A stretch of DNA of 13,483 nt from an uncultured Clostridia bacterium (GTDB taxonomy: Bacteria; Bacillota; Clostridia; Oscillospirales; Acutalibacteraceae), in contig CALWVC010000017.1 in NCBI GenBank assembly GCA_944384865.1, positions 1 through 13,483 of the forward strand. The letters run 5' to 3'. Under the pieces are notes generated by a model. That model did no database searches and was not told the DNA's origin. It worked only from the letters and a program-made list of their open reading frames with translations. Below, one piece after another: positions 6,187 through 13,483 of this stretch (position 1 is its first letter; each line of letters starts with the position of its first letter). The position numbers and the translations under genes were made by a program.

Positions 6187-6681
6187 TCATTCACCTTTCT
6201 TACTCAACCGTTTTTTTATAACATCATGTATGCAGGCGGGAACAAAGTCCGAAATATCGCCGTTCATACTTGCTATGGATTTCACAATCGAAGAACTTAA
6301 ATACATATTTTCAGCGCTGGTGGTAAAAAACACCGTTTCGGCAAGCGGATTCAACTTTTTATTCGTCAGCGCCTGCTGAAATTCATATTCAAAATCTGAA
6401 ACAGCCCGAAGCCCTTTGACAATGGCCGTTGCCCCTTTTTGTTTGACATACTCAGCCAGCAACCCATCATAAACATCGACCTCCAGATTATCAATGCCTT
6501 TGGTTGCCAGGCGCAACATCTCCACTCGCTCCTGAGCGGTAAAACTGGGGGTCTTGGCTGTGTTGGTCATAACCGCCACAATCACTTTATCAAACGTCGC
6601 CGAAGCCCGTTTAATAATATCGATATGTCCCAATGTTACCGGATCAAAACTTCCGGGGCACACCGCCGTAATCTGTTTCAT
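6187..6681 (-). CDS. coaD: CoaD, phosphopantetheine adenylyltransferase
   Basis: Cytoplasmic nucleotidyltransferase of 164 residues that transfers AMP from ATP to 4'-phosphopantetheine, giving dephospho-CoA, the penultimate step of coenzyme A synthesis. Key marks are CPGSFDPVTLGH (8-19) with the TxGH nucleotidyltransferase motif (T16, H19), the nucleotide-binding stretch VKGLRAVSDFEYE (88-100), and the C-terminal SSSIVKSIA (129-137). Length is typical. The frame is open upstream to 6717, but the ATG at 6681 gives the normal N-terminus, overlaps the rsmD stop as ATGA, and has AAAGGAG upstream. rsmD-coaD is a pair conserved across many bacteria, and translational coupling is likely. Confidence 0.97.
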   Translation of the reverse strand: MKQITAVCPGSFDPVTLGHIDIIKRASATFDKVIVAVMTNTAKTPSFTAQERVEMLRLATKGIDNLEVDVYDGLLAEYVKQKGATAIVKGLRAVSDFEYEFQQALTNKKLNPLAETVFFTTSAENMYLSSSIVKSIASMNGDISDFVPACIHDVIKKRLSKKGE

Positions 6682-7232
6682 CTCAGCCCCGCTCCTTTGT
6701 CCGGCCGGTAAATACACACCGACACTTTTCCATATCGATACCGTTTATGGCAAATCAACTGTTCAAATGCATCCGGCAAGCTTTCATCTGCCGCGGTCTC
6801 ACAAACGACGATACCATATTCTGATAGCCGCCGGTAAACCAATGGCATCGCTGCCTCGATCAACTGCTGACGATAAGGCGGATCCAGAAACACTAGATCA
6901 AACTGCTCCTGTGTTGTGCGCAGATAATCGGCATAATCGCCGCTGATCACCTTGGCACGATCCACCAAGGCAACAGCCTGTAAATTGCTTTTTACACAGT
7001 CCAGCGCCTGTTTGCTGTGATCCACAAAAACCGCCGATGCAGCGCCGCGGCTGAGCGCCTCAATACCCATCTGGCCGGAACCCGCAAACAGATCCAACAC
7101 GCGTCGGCCCTCGACATCAAATTGAATGGCGCTGAAAATACCCTCTTTCACCCGATCAACGGTGGGCCTGACATCCAGCCCCTGCGGCGCCGACAGTTTT
7201 CTGCCCCGCGCCGAACCTGTAATCACCCTCAT
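6678..7232 (-). CDS. rsmD: RsmD, 16S rRNA (guanine-966-N2)-methyltransferase
   Basis: SAM-dependent methyltransferase of 184 residues that modifies G966 of 16S rRNA in the assembled small subunit. It starts with the family's RVITGSARGRKL and has RPTVDRVKEGIFS (22-34), the SAM-binding DLFAGSGQMGIEALSRGA (47-64), and the catalytic DPPY (117-120). The SAM loop reads GSGQMG where GSGALG is usual, a mild variation. The ATG at 7232 has AAGGAG 6 nt upstream and a clear promoter 28-57 nt upstream. It heads the rsmD-coaD-coiled-coil transcript and overlaps coaD by 4 nt. Confidence 0.96.
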   Translation of the reverse strand: MRVITGSARGRKLSAPQGLDVRPTVDRVKEGIFSAIQFDVEGRRVLDLFAGSGQMGIEALSRGAASAVFVDHSKQALDCVKSNLQAVALVDRAKVISGDYADYLRTTQEQFDLVFLDPPYRQQLIEAAMPLVYRRLSEYGIVVCETAADESLPDAFEQLICHKRYRYGKVSVCIYRPDKGAGLR

Positions 7233-7259
7233 ACGGTTCTCCTTACTATATACATATAC

Positions 7260-7289
7260 ATTATTGCACTAAACCTGTCGTTTTGTCAA
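7260..7289 (-). promoter_or_regulatory. Sigma-A-type promoter of rsmD
   Basis: A perfect TTGACA at 7289-7284, an 18-bp spacer, then AATAAT (5 of 6 bases of TATAAT) at 7265-7260 on the minus strand. Predicted start is near 7253, giving a leader of about 20 nt. It makes rsmD-coaD-coiled-coil a unit separate from uvrC. Confidence 0.78.
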
Positions 7290-7298
7290 CATAAAATT

Positions 7299-7319
7299 AA
7301 CGTTTACCGTAAAATCGTT
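7299..7319 (-). repeat. Imperfect inverted repeat between uvrC and the rsmD promoter
   Basis: Minus strand AACG-AT-TTTAC, a single G, then GTAAACGTT: nine paired bases with a 2-nt bulge, followed by AATTTTATG. It sits 17 nt after the uvrC stop and just upstream of the rsmD -35. It could be a weak terminator for the uvrC transcript (stem low in GC, broken U-tract) or an operator for rsmD. I cannot decide between these. Confidence 0.35.
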
Positions 7320-7335
7320 GAATTTGCATAAAAGT

Positions 7336-9156
7336 TCAATGATAAAATGCATAGACCTTTCGGGCCGCCGCTTCATTCATCCCCGGCACCTGCCGCAGCT
7401 GCTCCACCGAAGCGCAGGCAATTTTATTGATATCCCGAAAGGTCCGAAGCAGCGCTTTGGCCCGTTTTTCACCGATTCCTTCAATAGAGGTCAGCTGCAT
7501 CGCCAGCGCATTCGCCCGATGCTTTTGATGGTGATAGCCGATGGCAAACCGGTGCACCTCGTCCTGAATCGAAGAAATCAGTGTAAATACGCTGCGCGTC
7601 GCCTTGATGGCAATCTCCCCCTGGCGCCCAACCAGCGCCCGGGTTTTATGATGCGCATCCTTTACCATACCAAACACCGGCACATCGACGCCCGCCTGCT
7701 GCAGCACCGGCAGCACTGCGTGCAGCTGGCCCGCACCGCCATCAAGCAAAATCAGGTCCGGCAGCACGCCGAAGCCCTCTGTTTCTCCGATATGCTTTTG
7801 ATATTCGCGCAGCCGGCGCGTCAGCACCTGTGCCATCGACGCATAATCGTCCTGCACAGCGTCGCCGTTGATCGCAAACCGCCGGTAACCGTTTTTATAC
7901 GGCCGGCCGTCTTTGAACACCACCATTCCCGCCACCGTCTCGCTGCCGGCAGTATGGGATATATCGTAAGCTTCAATATACCGCGGCGCGGTTTTCAATC
8001 CCGTCAGGCCGCGCAGCTCATCCAGCACTGCTGTCTGGCGAATGCTTAAGCCCTCTTTCTGCGCTACCCGTTCCGCTGCATTGGTGCGGCATAATTCTAA
8101 AAGCTGCTTTTGTTCCCCACGTTGTGGATAAACAAAACGAACAGCATGCTTTGCGCGTTGCTGCAACCACTGCTGCAACACTTCCGGCGACTCTGGCGGC
8201 TCGGCCATCATCACAATTTTCGGAAGATCCGACCGCATCGAATAATACTGGGTCAGAAACTGCGACGCCGCAGCGGCGGTATGCTCCGACGGATCCACAA
8301 AAAAATGCTCTCGGTCTGAAAGTTGACCGCCCCGAAACCGAAACACCTCAAAACAGGCCGTTTTCTGCCCCTCTACAAACGCGATCACATCCCGGGCAAT
8401 TCCGCTGTTGTCCACCATTTTCTGTTTCTGCTGTATATTGCGGATCGCAGCAATACGGTCCCGCAGCTTTGCTGCTTTTTCAAACTCCAGATTGTCTGAA
8501 GCCTGCTCCATCTGCTGCTGCAATGCGGCTACTGTATTCTCGGAACCTTTTTTTATAAATTCCAGCGCACCCTCTACAGCCTCTAAATATTCCGCTTTTT
8601 TCATTCGTCCAGAGCAGGGCGATTTACATAGTCCGATATAATAATTCAAACACGGCCTGGTTTTTTTCATATCGTCTGAAAAATGCTTGTTACACATTGG
8701 CAACCCATACACTCTTTTAGCCTGTTCCACCGCCTGCCGAACCATATACCCTGAATTGTACGGGCCGATATTACGGCCGCCCGGTTTCTGAGATTTCTCC
8801 GCCGAGATCCGTTTCCAGTCTTCATCGCTGACATGGATATAATGATAGCCCTTATCATCCTTAAGCAGAATATTATATTTGGGCTGGTTCTGCTTAATCA
8901 GCGACGCCTCTAAGACCAGCGCTTCAAACTCACTGTCACACAAAATATAATCGAAGTCCGCCACATGCAGCACCATCTGACGCACCTTTTCCAGATGTTT
9001 ATCAATATTGGTAAAATACTGGCTGACCCGGTTTTTCAACGCTTTGGCCTTGCCGATATAAATAATCTCCTTATGCGCATCCCGCATAATGTACACGCCC
9101 GGCAACAGCGGCAGCGCCAACGCCTTTTTGCGCAGCGCCCGAATCCGATCCTCCAT
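7336..9156 (-). CDS. uvrC: UvrC, excinuclease ABC subunit C
   Basis: Dual nuclease of nucleotide excision repair, recruited by UvrB to cut 3' then 5' of a DNA lesion; 606 residues, normal length. In order: a GIY-YIG domain (GVY 20-22, YIG 33-35, R43, E83 in LEASLIKQ); four cysteines C155, C169, C177 and C181 with the C-x13-C-x7-C-x3-C spacing of the family's iron-sulfur cluster; a UVR motif for UvrB binding (about 213-241); the RNase H-like nuclease (D398 in YDISH, a DD pair near 436-437, D472 in LILLDGGAGQ, H535 in DEVHRFAI); and paired helix-hairpin-helix motifs (about 555-605). The frame is open up to 9201, but the ATG at 9156 gives the standard N-terminus and overlaps the preceding stop as TAATG. 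Uncommon for SOS-linked repair genes, no LexA-like site lies near it. Confidence 0.98.
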   Translation of the reverse strand: MEDRIRALRKKALALPLLPGVYIMRDAHKEIIYIGKAKALKNRVSQYFTNIDKHLEKVRQMVLHVADFDYILCDSEFEALVLEASLIKQNQPKYNILLKDDKGYHYIHVSDEDWKRISAEKSQKPGGRNIGPYNSGYMVRQAVEQAKRVYGLPMCNKHFSDDMKKTRPCLNYYIGLCKSPCSGRMKKAEYLEAVEGALEFIKKGSENTVAALQQQMEQASDNLEFEKAAKLRDRIAAIRNIQQKQKMVDNSGIARDVIAFVEGQKTACFEVFRFRGGQLSDREHFFVDPSEHTAAAASQFLTQYYSMRSDLPKIVMMAEPPESPEVLQQWLQQRAKHAVRFVYPQRGEQKQLLELCRTNAAERVAQKEGLSIRQTAVLDELRGLTGLKTAPRYIEAYDISHTAGSETVAGMVVFKDGRPYKNGYRRFAINGDAVQDDYASMAQVLTRRLREYQKHIGETEGFGVLPDLILLDGGAGQLHAVLPVLQQAGVDVPVFGMVKDAHHKTRALVGRQGEIAIKATRSVFTLISSIQDEVHRFAIGYHHQKHRANALAMQLTSIEGIGEKRAKALLRTFRDINKIACASVEQLRQVPGMNEAAARKVYAFYH

Positions 9157-9755
9157 TATACGCCATCCTCTTCCAATACGTCCTTCACCAGCTTCCGCCA
9201 CTGGTCATACGTCAAAAACACATTCAAAATCTGCAACAGCGCACCCGACGACAGGCGTTCCGGCAGCCCGGCGGCACGCAACAACTTCTTCCGGCGAGCC
9301 ACCGCATCCGGCCTGCCGCTGATACCGGCTTCATACAGATCCAGCCGTGTGATCCGCCGGGCGGGTTGCTCCACCTGGCTGGCGGTCACACCGGCTTTCG
9401 CAAATGCATCCAGCAATATCTGAACCGGCATGCCTTCAACGCCCAGCTTGCCTTCGGCCGACGGCGACGATTTCCGGCGCTCTTTGCCGAACAGATCCGG
9501 AATATACACATGGGTCACCTGCTCTTTGGGCAGCATACCCGCCAGCTTATTGCGAATGACAAAGCCCGCGCCGTCCGAATCGGTCAACAGGATCACGCCC
9601 CGCTGCTGCGCCAATCGCCGGATCAGCTTGAGCTTTTCTGCATCGTGAAAAACACCGAATCCGTCGGTTGTGATGATCGGCGCATCCAACAGCGCCGATA
9701 ATTTGATCTTATCATATTTGCCCTCTACAATAACGGCCTGTTCCAGTCGAATCAA
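9156..9755 (-). CDS. RNase M5-like toprim-domain protein (DUF4093 type)
   Basis: A 199-residue protein with an N-terminal toprim fold: VIVEGKYDK with the catalytic Glu (E11), then LLTDSDGAG with the DxD pair (D59, D61) that binds Mg2+. This matches ribonuclease M5, which matures 5S rRNA in Firmicutes, including the downstream EGKLGVEGM segment (101-109). The C-terminal half (about 120-199) is helical and basic and fits the extra domain of clostridial M5-like proteins rather than a primase or topoisomerase. Whether it acts on 5S rRNA is inference. The start is TTG at 9755: AAAGGAG lies 7 nt upstream, no ATG or GTG fits nearby, and the TTGA overlaps the holA stop by 4 nt. Its end overlaps uvrC by 1 nt, so it is co-translated within the holA-uvrC run. 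Confidence 0.85.
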   Translation of the reverse strand: MIRLEQAVIVEGKYDKIKLSALLDAPIITTDGFGVFHDAEKLKLIRRLAQQRGVILLTDSDGAGFVIRNKLAGMLPKEQVTHVYIPDLFGKERRKSSPSAEGKLGVEGMPVQILLDAFAKAGVTASQVEQPARRITRLDLYEAGISGRPDAVARRKKLLRAAGLPERLSSGALLQILNVFLTYDQWRKLVKDVLEEDGV

Positions 9756-10807
9756 TACTGTGCTCCTTTAATCAGATCAACCAATTTGATAATGGCGGTT
9801 TCCAACAACGTACGTGTATCAGCTGAAGTTGATTTAATCGCCAGATCGGTATCATATAAAAGATCCAAACTGTCGCGCAACGCCGTCTTCGGCAGCTTTT
9901 CTGCCACCCGCGCCGCATGATCCAGCTTAAACCGGACATTTTTGGCATACCCGAAATCTTCGGCAATCTGCGCCGGACGCAATCCTGCTTCCATAGCTGC
10001 TTTTGCCCGATAGAGATCAATATAATTCCCTGCCAGAATCGATAAAATCTGCACTGCATGCACTTTCAGATACAGCAAACCGTCCAGCGTCCGCAGCGCC
10101 TGCCCGGCTTCACCCGCCAGCACCTGACGGGCCAGCGCGAACACGCTGGCGTCCACCGTTTTGGTGCAGATTTGATCAATATCTTCTCCGGTTACCCAAC
10201 TATCCGGCCCTTTATAGGCGCAGAGCTTCTCCAACTCGCCGCGCAGCAAATTCAAATCATTGGAACAGACCGACAACATATACTTTGCCACACTGGTATC
10301 CAGCCGGACTTTCCGGCGGGCGGCATAGCTTTTCATCCAGGCGCAAAGCGCTGCATCGGTCTTATGGCCCAAATCCAGCGTCGCGCCGGTCTGATTGACT
10401 GCTATAATTAGTTTACGCCATTTTTCCGGTTTTTTATAGTTGATCGGGATGGTATCCTGCCAAAATACCAATACCGTGGTCTCCGGCAGATCTGACAACA
10501 GCTGTAATACCGTCTTCTGTTCCTGTTCGCCTTTGGACGGCAAATCATAATCCACCACAACCACGCAGCGGTGTGCCGCCATCACCGGCAACTGGGTCAC
10601 ATTGTCATATAACGCCTGGGCGCTCAGCCGTTTTCCCTCCAGCCGGACAGCATTTAACTCTTCCAGCACACCGCCTACTGCCTTTTGGCAGATTGTCTGC
10701 GCGTAATGCTGTTTTAAATAGCCGTCCTCTCCAATCAGTAAATAAACCTTTTCAAATTTTCCTGCCTGTAACTGTTTTTTCAGCTGTTCCTCCTCCAGCA
10801 GCGGCAT
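9752..10807 (-). CDS. holA: HolA, DNA polymerase III delta subunit
   Basis: Clamp-loader subunit that opens the beta sliding clamp, 351 residues (usual about 340-350). It has the N-terminal EKVYLLIGEDGYLK (19-32, the degenerate P-loop region), a middle strand VVVVDYDLPS followed by LPETTVLVFW, the ATPase-like lid region with SNDLNLLRGELEKL, and a C-terminal helical collar domain with VDASVFALARQVLAGE and the Leu-rich YLKVHAVQILSILAGNY. The frame continues upstream to 10957 inside comEC, but the ATG at 10807 has GGGAGG 7 nt before it and gives the usual start. It follows comEC by 13 nt, the arrangement known from Bacillus. Here it is followed by the toprim gene rather than rpsT. Confidence 0.93.
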   Translation of the reverse strand: MPLLEEEQLKKQLQAGKFEKVYLLIGEDGYLKQHYAQTICQKAVGGVLEELNAVRLEGKRLSAQALYDNVTQLPVMAAHRCVVVVDYDLPSKGEQEQKTVLQLLSDLPETTVLVFWQDTIPINYKKPEKWRKLIIAVNQTGATLDLGHKTDAALCAWMKSYAARRKVRLDTSVAKYMLSVCSNDLNLLRGELEKLCAYKGPDSWVTGEDIDQICTKTVDASVFALARQVLAGEAGQALRTLDGLLYLKVHAVQILSILAGNYIDLYRAKAAMEAGLRPAQIAEDFGYAKNVRFKLDHAARVAEKLPKTALRDSLDLLYDTDLAIKSTSADTRTLLETAIIKLVDLIKGAQY

Positions 10808-10820
10808 CGGCTTTCCTCCC

Positions 10821-13025
10821 TTATAAACGCTTAAACTGTAAATCCCCGTTGCCTCTGGTCTGCACCCGCAAGCTTCCGGCGCCGCCGGTGACATAAGCAG
10901 CACCGGCAAACGCCCCGGCGCTGTCCAACGCCTGCGCGGCATGCTTTTCATTGACACAGAATATCGCGGCGCCGGCTCGCATCTGATTGCTTTGCTGCGG
11001 CGGCAGTCCGCCGGTAACCATCAGATCAGCGTGCCAAAGCTGTTGGGGCAACGCCGCCAAAGCCGTTTTGGCATCGCAAAATAATATCAAGGTCTGACCG
11101 ATCCACACCGCCAGCGCACCCGGATATGCGGTCAACTTCACATTCTCCCACACGGTGGTGATGCTGCCGGAAAACGGCTGAAGCCGGGTGCATACCGGTT
11201 CCAGCGTGTAATAGCCGCTGAATCCCGGGTCGGCTAATACCAGTTCCGGCTGATGATATTGTACCACAGCCGCAGCATTTTGAAAATAGGTATTCTGATA
11301 AGTCGGAAACACCAGCAAATCCATCGTTCGAATCTGGCGTTCATACATATAATCCGCCAGCAGATCATCGGCGTTTCCTCCACCGGTTCCGACCACGATG
11401 GCATGGTCCCGACGCTGTATAACTGCACACGCACCGTTCCCGCTGTCGAGAAATACCACAGTTGTCGTATCTTTGGTAAAGGCAAAGCCCGTTCCAACGG
11501 TTAGCAGCAATACAATAACCGAAAGCCAGCTGGCGATGCGCATCGCATACGCTTTGTTCCGGAACACGCCCAACCCAATCAACAGCGCCGCAGCGGCAAA
11601 CAGCAGCAATGCTGTGCCAATCCATAATCCAATATACAGCTCGTCCGTTGATATCGCTGTTACCGGCAACCCGCCGATCCAGCGCGTGACTGTTGTTACA
11701 TAATGGCACAGCCAATCCAACAGCCAGCCACACAGCTGTGGTACCAATGGAATAAAAGAAAACACAATTGTCAGTATACCCAGCGATAAAATAGGCGAAA
11801 TGGCCGGTAAAACCAACAAATTGGCCAACGGCGATACGATCGAAACCGTTTTAAAAAACACAAAGGTTACCGGCAGAATAAAAATCGTTGCCGCAAAAGT
11901 CTGCACAAACGGTGCCAACACAGCTACCACGGCCCGTCGCAATCTGCTGGGCAGTCGCAGCTTCTGATAGAACCAGTTCTGGCAGGGCACAAACAACACA
12001 ATCATCCCCATCGTGGCCAAAAACGAAAGCAGAAAGCTAACGCTAATCGCCGCGAAGGGATTCAGCAGCATCAACACCAACCCGGAAACGCCGAGAGAGT
12101 TCAGCGAATCATGCTGCCGGCCCGCCAGTTGACCGATCAGCATGATCAGCAGCATAATACCTGCCCGCAGCACCGAATACGTAAATCCTACCGCCGCCAT
12201 ATACAGCAGCGACACGCCCATACTGATAAAAATCCGCGTTTTTCTTCCGACCCGCAATACCGCCAGCATCGACTGCAGCGCCGTCACCAGCATCACGACG
12301 TTCATACCGGATACCGCAGTAACATGCAGCAGCCCGCAATTCTTAAAGTCCGTATAAATCTGGTCTGATATGCCGGATTCATCTGAAAATACAATTCCGT
12401 TTGCAAGCCCCGCGCTGTCAGCGTCCATATAACGATAGGATACTTCACAGGCATATGCGCGAAATTGCAAAATAGCGGCAAAAAGCGGCTTATCCGGCAC
12501 TTTCGTAATCTGCACTTCATCCGTGTCCAAAGAGCCCTTCAGATAAACGCTCTGTCCATAACGATAATGTCTGGACTCTTCATCCAGTGAGAATGTCACC
12601 GTAGCCGTCAGTTGATCATAGGGCTGCGCGTCTAACAGTTCAGGAACCCAAACGGTAAACTTCACCTGCTGTTTTGCCTGCGGCAGATCTACAGACAACG
12701 TTCGCAATGTGTAGGTGGCGCCTGTGCGATGGTGTGCCGGCAAATCCACGATCTCCGCAGTCACCCGCGCCTGCCGTCCATCCAGCTTTGCCGCAGGCTG
12801 ATAATCCAGTTGCCAGTGCAACAATCCGTTAGCAGCAGCCGCCAAAACGCACAAGGCCAAAGTCGGGATAAAAACCGTTTGGCGCAGCGGCCGGACCAAA
12901 AGCGCCGCAGCGCTTGCCGCCGCACCGGTGATCAGCAGAGCCAAACCAAATCCAAAACCCAACGACGTCACGAAAAACGAAACAAAAACAAAGGAAAATC
13001 CTATGACTGCAAACGGCCTGCGCAT
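10821..13025 (-). CDS. comEC: ComEC/Rec2-type DNA-uptake channel with degenerate metallo-beta-lactamase tail
   Basis: Integral membrane protein of 734 residues that carries single-stranded DNA across the cytoplasmic membrane during transformation. N-terminal membrane segments (about 5-70) lead to an OB-like extracytoplasmic domain (about 82-170, RQARVTAEIVDLPAHHRTGATYTL). The competence core follows (about 205-450), with HVTAVSGMNVVML (234-246), TYSVLRAGIMLLIML and about eight hydrophobic helices, then more helices to about 515. The C-terminal 215 residues align in pattern with the family's metallo-beta-lactamase domain (FLDSGNGACAVIQ at 525-537, GTGGG at 546-550). The metal motif HxHxDH is replaced by TYQNTY (575-580), so nuclease activity there is doubtful. 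Start: ATG at 13025 with a G-run ribosome site. It stands 132 nt after the phosphoribosyltransferase stop with no clear terminator between, and couples closely to holA. ComEC presence alone does not prove the cell is competent. Confidence 0.93.
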   Translation of the reverse strand: MRRPFAVIGFSFVFVSFFVTSLGFGFGLALLITGAAASAAALLVRPLRQTVFIPTLALCVLAAAANGLLHWQLDYQPAAKLDGRQARVTAEIVDLPAHHRTGATYTLRTLSVDLPQAKQQVKFTVWVPELLDAQPYDQLTATVTFSLDEESRHYRYGQSVYLKGSLDTDEVQITKVPDKPLFAAILQFRAYACEVSYRYMDADSAGLANGIVFSDESGISDQIYTDFKNCGLLHVTAVSGMNVVMLVTALQSMLAVLRVGRKTRIFISMGVSLLYMAAVGFTYSVLRAGIMLLIMLIGQLAGRQHDSLNSLGVSGLVLMLLNPFAAISVSFLLSFLATMGMIVLFVPCQNWFYQKLRLPSRLRRAVVAVLAPFVQTFAATIFILPVTFVFFKTVSIVSPLANLLVLPAISPILSLGILTIVFSFIPLVPQLCGWLLDWLCHYVTTVTRWIGGLPVTAISTDELYIGLWIGTALLLFAAAALLIGLGVFRNKAYAMRIASWLSVIVLLLTVGTGFAFTKDTTTVVFLDSGNGACAVIQRRDHAIVVGTGGGNADDLLADYMYERQIRTMDLLVFPTYQNTYFQNAAAVVQYHQPELVLADPGFSGYYTLEPVCTRLQPFSGSITTVWENVKLTAYPGALAVWIGQTLILFCDAKTALAALPQQLWHADLMVTGGLPPQQSNQMRAGAAIFCVNEKHAAQALDSAGAFAGAAYVTGGAGSLRVQTRGNGDLQFKRL

Positions 13026-13030
13026 AGAAT

Positions 13031-13037
13031 CCCCCCC
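13031..13037 (-). promoter_or_regulatory. Unusual ribosome binding site of comEC: a run of seven G
   Basis: The only Shine-Dalgarno candidate for comEC is AGGGGGGG, five nt (ATTCT) before the ATG. Most other genes in the window use AGGAG- or AAGG-type sites. G-runs can pair with the 16S tail through G-U wobbles. Homopolymer runs of this kind can also slip in length. Confidence 0.55.
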
Positions 13038-13157
13038 TGTTTTTTATAATCTGTAGTTTTCAGACCGGCGCGCGTCCAATCATGCGCATGCCGCCGGACA
13101 GTTTCTACACCGGCAGCCGCACACATGCTCCGGCCGACCGGCCACCTGCCGCCAGTT

Positions 13158-13483
13158 CTATTCGTTCTGCAACAACGGCAGCGGCTCAAGAAAAATAATA
13201 TCCTCCCGCTTGGCGGCGTCGCCCTCTGCCAATACCGCACAGCACGCCGCCACCTCGCCGCCGGTATGCCGCGCCAGCTCCAGAACCGCGTCCAGCGACG
13301 CGCCGGTGCTGATGACGTCGTCTACTACCAGAATGCGTTTTCCCCGCATCTGATCCGCTTCGTTCTGGCCCAAAAACAGCTTTTGTTCCTTGGCGGTGGT
13401 AATGGAGTGCACATCAACTGAAAACGGATGATCCATATACAGCTTCGGGCCTTTACGAGCAACAATATATGACTTTCCACTCT
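13158..13483 (-). CDS. Adenine/purine-type phosphoribosyltransferase (5' part outside window)
   Basis: Only the C-terminal 107-108 codons are inside the window, and the frame is open at the right edge. The fragment reads SGKSYIVARKGPKLYMDH and then contains the PRPP-binding signature ILVVDDVISTGAS (an acidic pair followed by STGAS), diagnostic of type I phosphoribosyltransferases. The segment VHSITTAKEQKLFLG just before it matches adenine-phosphoribosyltransferase-like proteins common in Clostridia. The enzyme would join a nucleobase to PRPP in purine salvage; substrate identity is not proven. It lies upstream of comEC in the same direction. The gap between them is GC-rich with small inverted repeats (for example CCGGCG/CGCCGG at 13065-13097) but lacks a U-tract, so read-through into comEC is possible. 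Confidence 0.85.
   Translation of the reverse strand, partial: SGKSYIVARKGPKLYMDHPFSVDVHSITTAKEQKLFLGQNEADQMRGKRILVVDDVISTGASLDAVLELARHTGGEVAACCAVLAEGDAAKREDIIFLEPLPLLQNE

Noticed and set aside
5510..6379. 289-codon open frame on the plus strand
   Set aside because: Most of it is antisense to the coiled-coil gene and coaD. The translation is Ser/Arg/Ala-rich low complexity with no domain, and no ribosome site precedes it.
7239..7260. ATGTATATGTATATAG alternating repeat in the rsmD leader
   Set aside because: It is a short AT-rich stretch next to the -10 region, too small to call a repeat element or operator.
7318..8049. 243-codon plus-strand open frame opposite uvrC
   Set aside because: It is Arg/His/Gln-rich and lies antisense to the strongly conserved nuclease and HhH parts of uvrC, so it is a shadow frame.
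13040..13052. TATAAA-like -10 upstream of comEC
   Set aside because: No -35 resembling TTGACA lies 16-18 bp upstream; the area there is GC-rich (CGCGCCGG).
13065..13097. CCGGCG/CGCCGG inverted repeat and the CATGCGCATG palindrome between the phosphoribosyltransferase and comEC
   Set aside because: Six-bp stem, 21-nt loop and no U-tract; expected by chance in GC-rich sequence.
13001..13240. 79-codon minus-strand frame overlapping the end of the phosphoribosyltransferase and the start of comEC
   Set aside because: It is Arg/Cys-rich with no ribosome site, and it overlaps two better-supported genes in another frame.

Overview
The window reads as a stretch of a Clostridia-type Firmicute chromosome. 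The main evidence is the gene order mraZ-rsmH-ftsL-PBP-murE, a class B penicillin-binding protein with C-terminal PASTA domains, an RNase M5-like toprim protein of the clostridial kind, strong AAGGAG-type ribosome binding sites, and a ComEC/HolA pair. Base composition looks intermediate (about half G+C), which would fit an Oscillospirales/Ruminococcaceae-like gut lineage, but that placement is inference. Every convincing gene lies on the minus strand, so transcription runs from high to low coordinates. Nothing in the window looks like a transposon, prophage, CRISPR array, tRNA or rRNA.

Layout in the direction of transcription. (1) 13483-9752: the 3' end of an adenine/purine-type phosphoribosyltransferase, then comEC (DNA-uptake channel) and holA (DNA polymerase III delta). 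(2) 9755-7336: an RNase M5-like toprim gene starting at TTG, then uvrC (excision repair nuclease). comEC through uvrC are tightly packed or overlapping (13-nt gap, 4-nt overlap, 1-nt overlap) and look like one transcript. (3) A sigma-A-type promoter at 7260-7289 starts a second unit: rsmD (16S rRNA methyltransferase), coaD (coenzyme A synthesis) and a coiled-coil protein of unknown function. It ends at a good intrinsic terminator at 5601-5635. (4) A 505-base non-coding region (5196-5700) holds the control region of the division and cell-wall (dcw) cluster. (5) The dcw cluster itself: mraZ, rsmH, ftsL, a PASTA-containing PBP, and murE, which runs off the left edge.

The most interesting non-coding stretch is 5265-5489. 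It holds a consensus-like promoter (TTGCAA-N17-TATAAT), four 10-bp-spaced GTGG repeats that look like MraZ operators, two DnaA-box-like TTTTCCACA sequences in the mraZ leader, and about 85 bp upstream of the promoter a perfect inverted repeat with a near-consensus Gram-positive LexA (SOS) box at its centre. If these sites are real, division gene expression here is placed under MraZ, replication status (DnaA) and DNA damage (LexA).

The most interesting protein feature is ComEC. It keeps the membrane channel and a metallo-beta-lactamase-like tail, but the histidine/aspartate motif expected in the tail is absent, so the tail is probably not a metal-dependent nuclease. I did not find a wholly new multi-gene system. 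The rest is core housekeeping.
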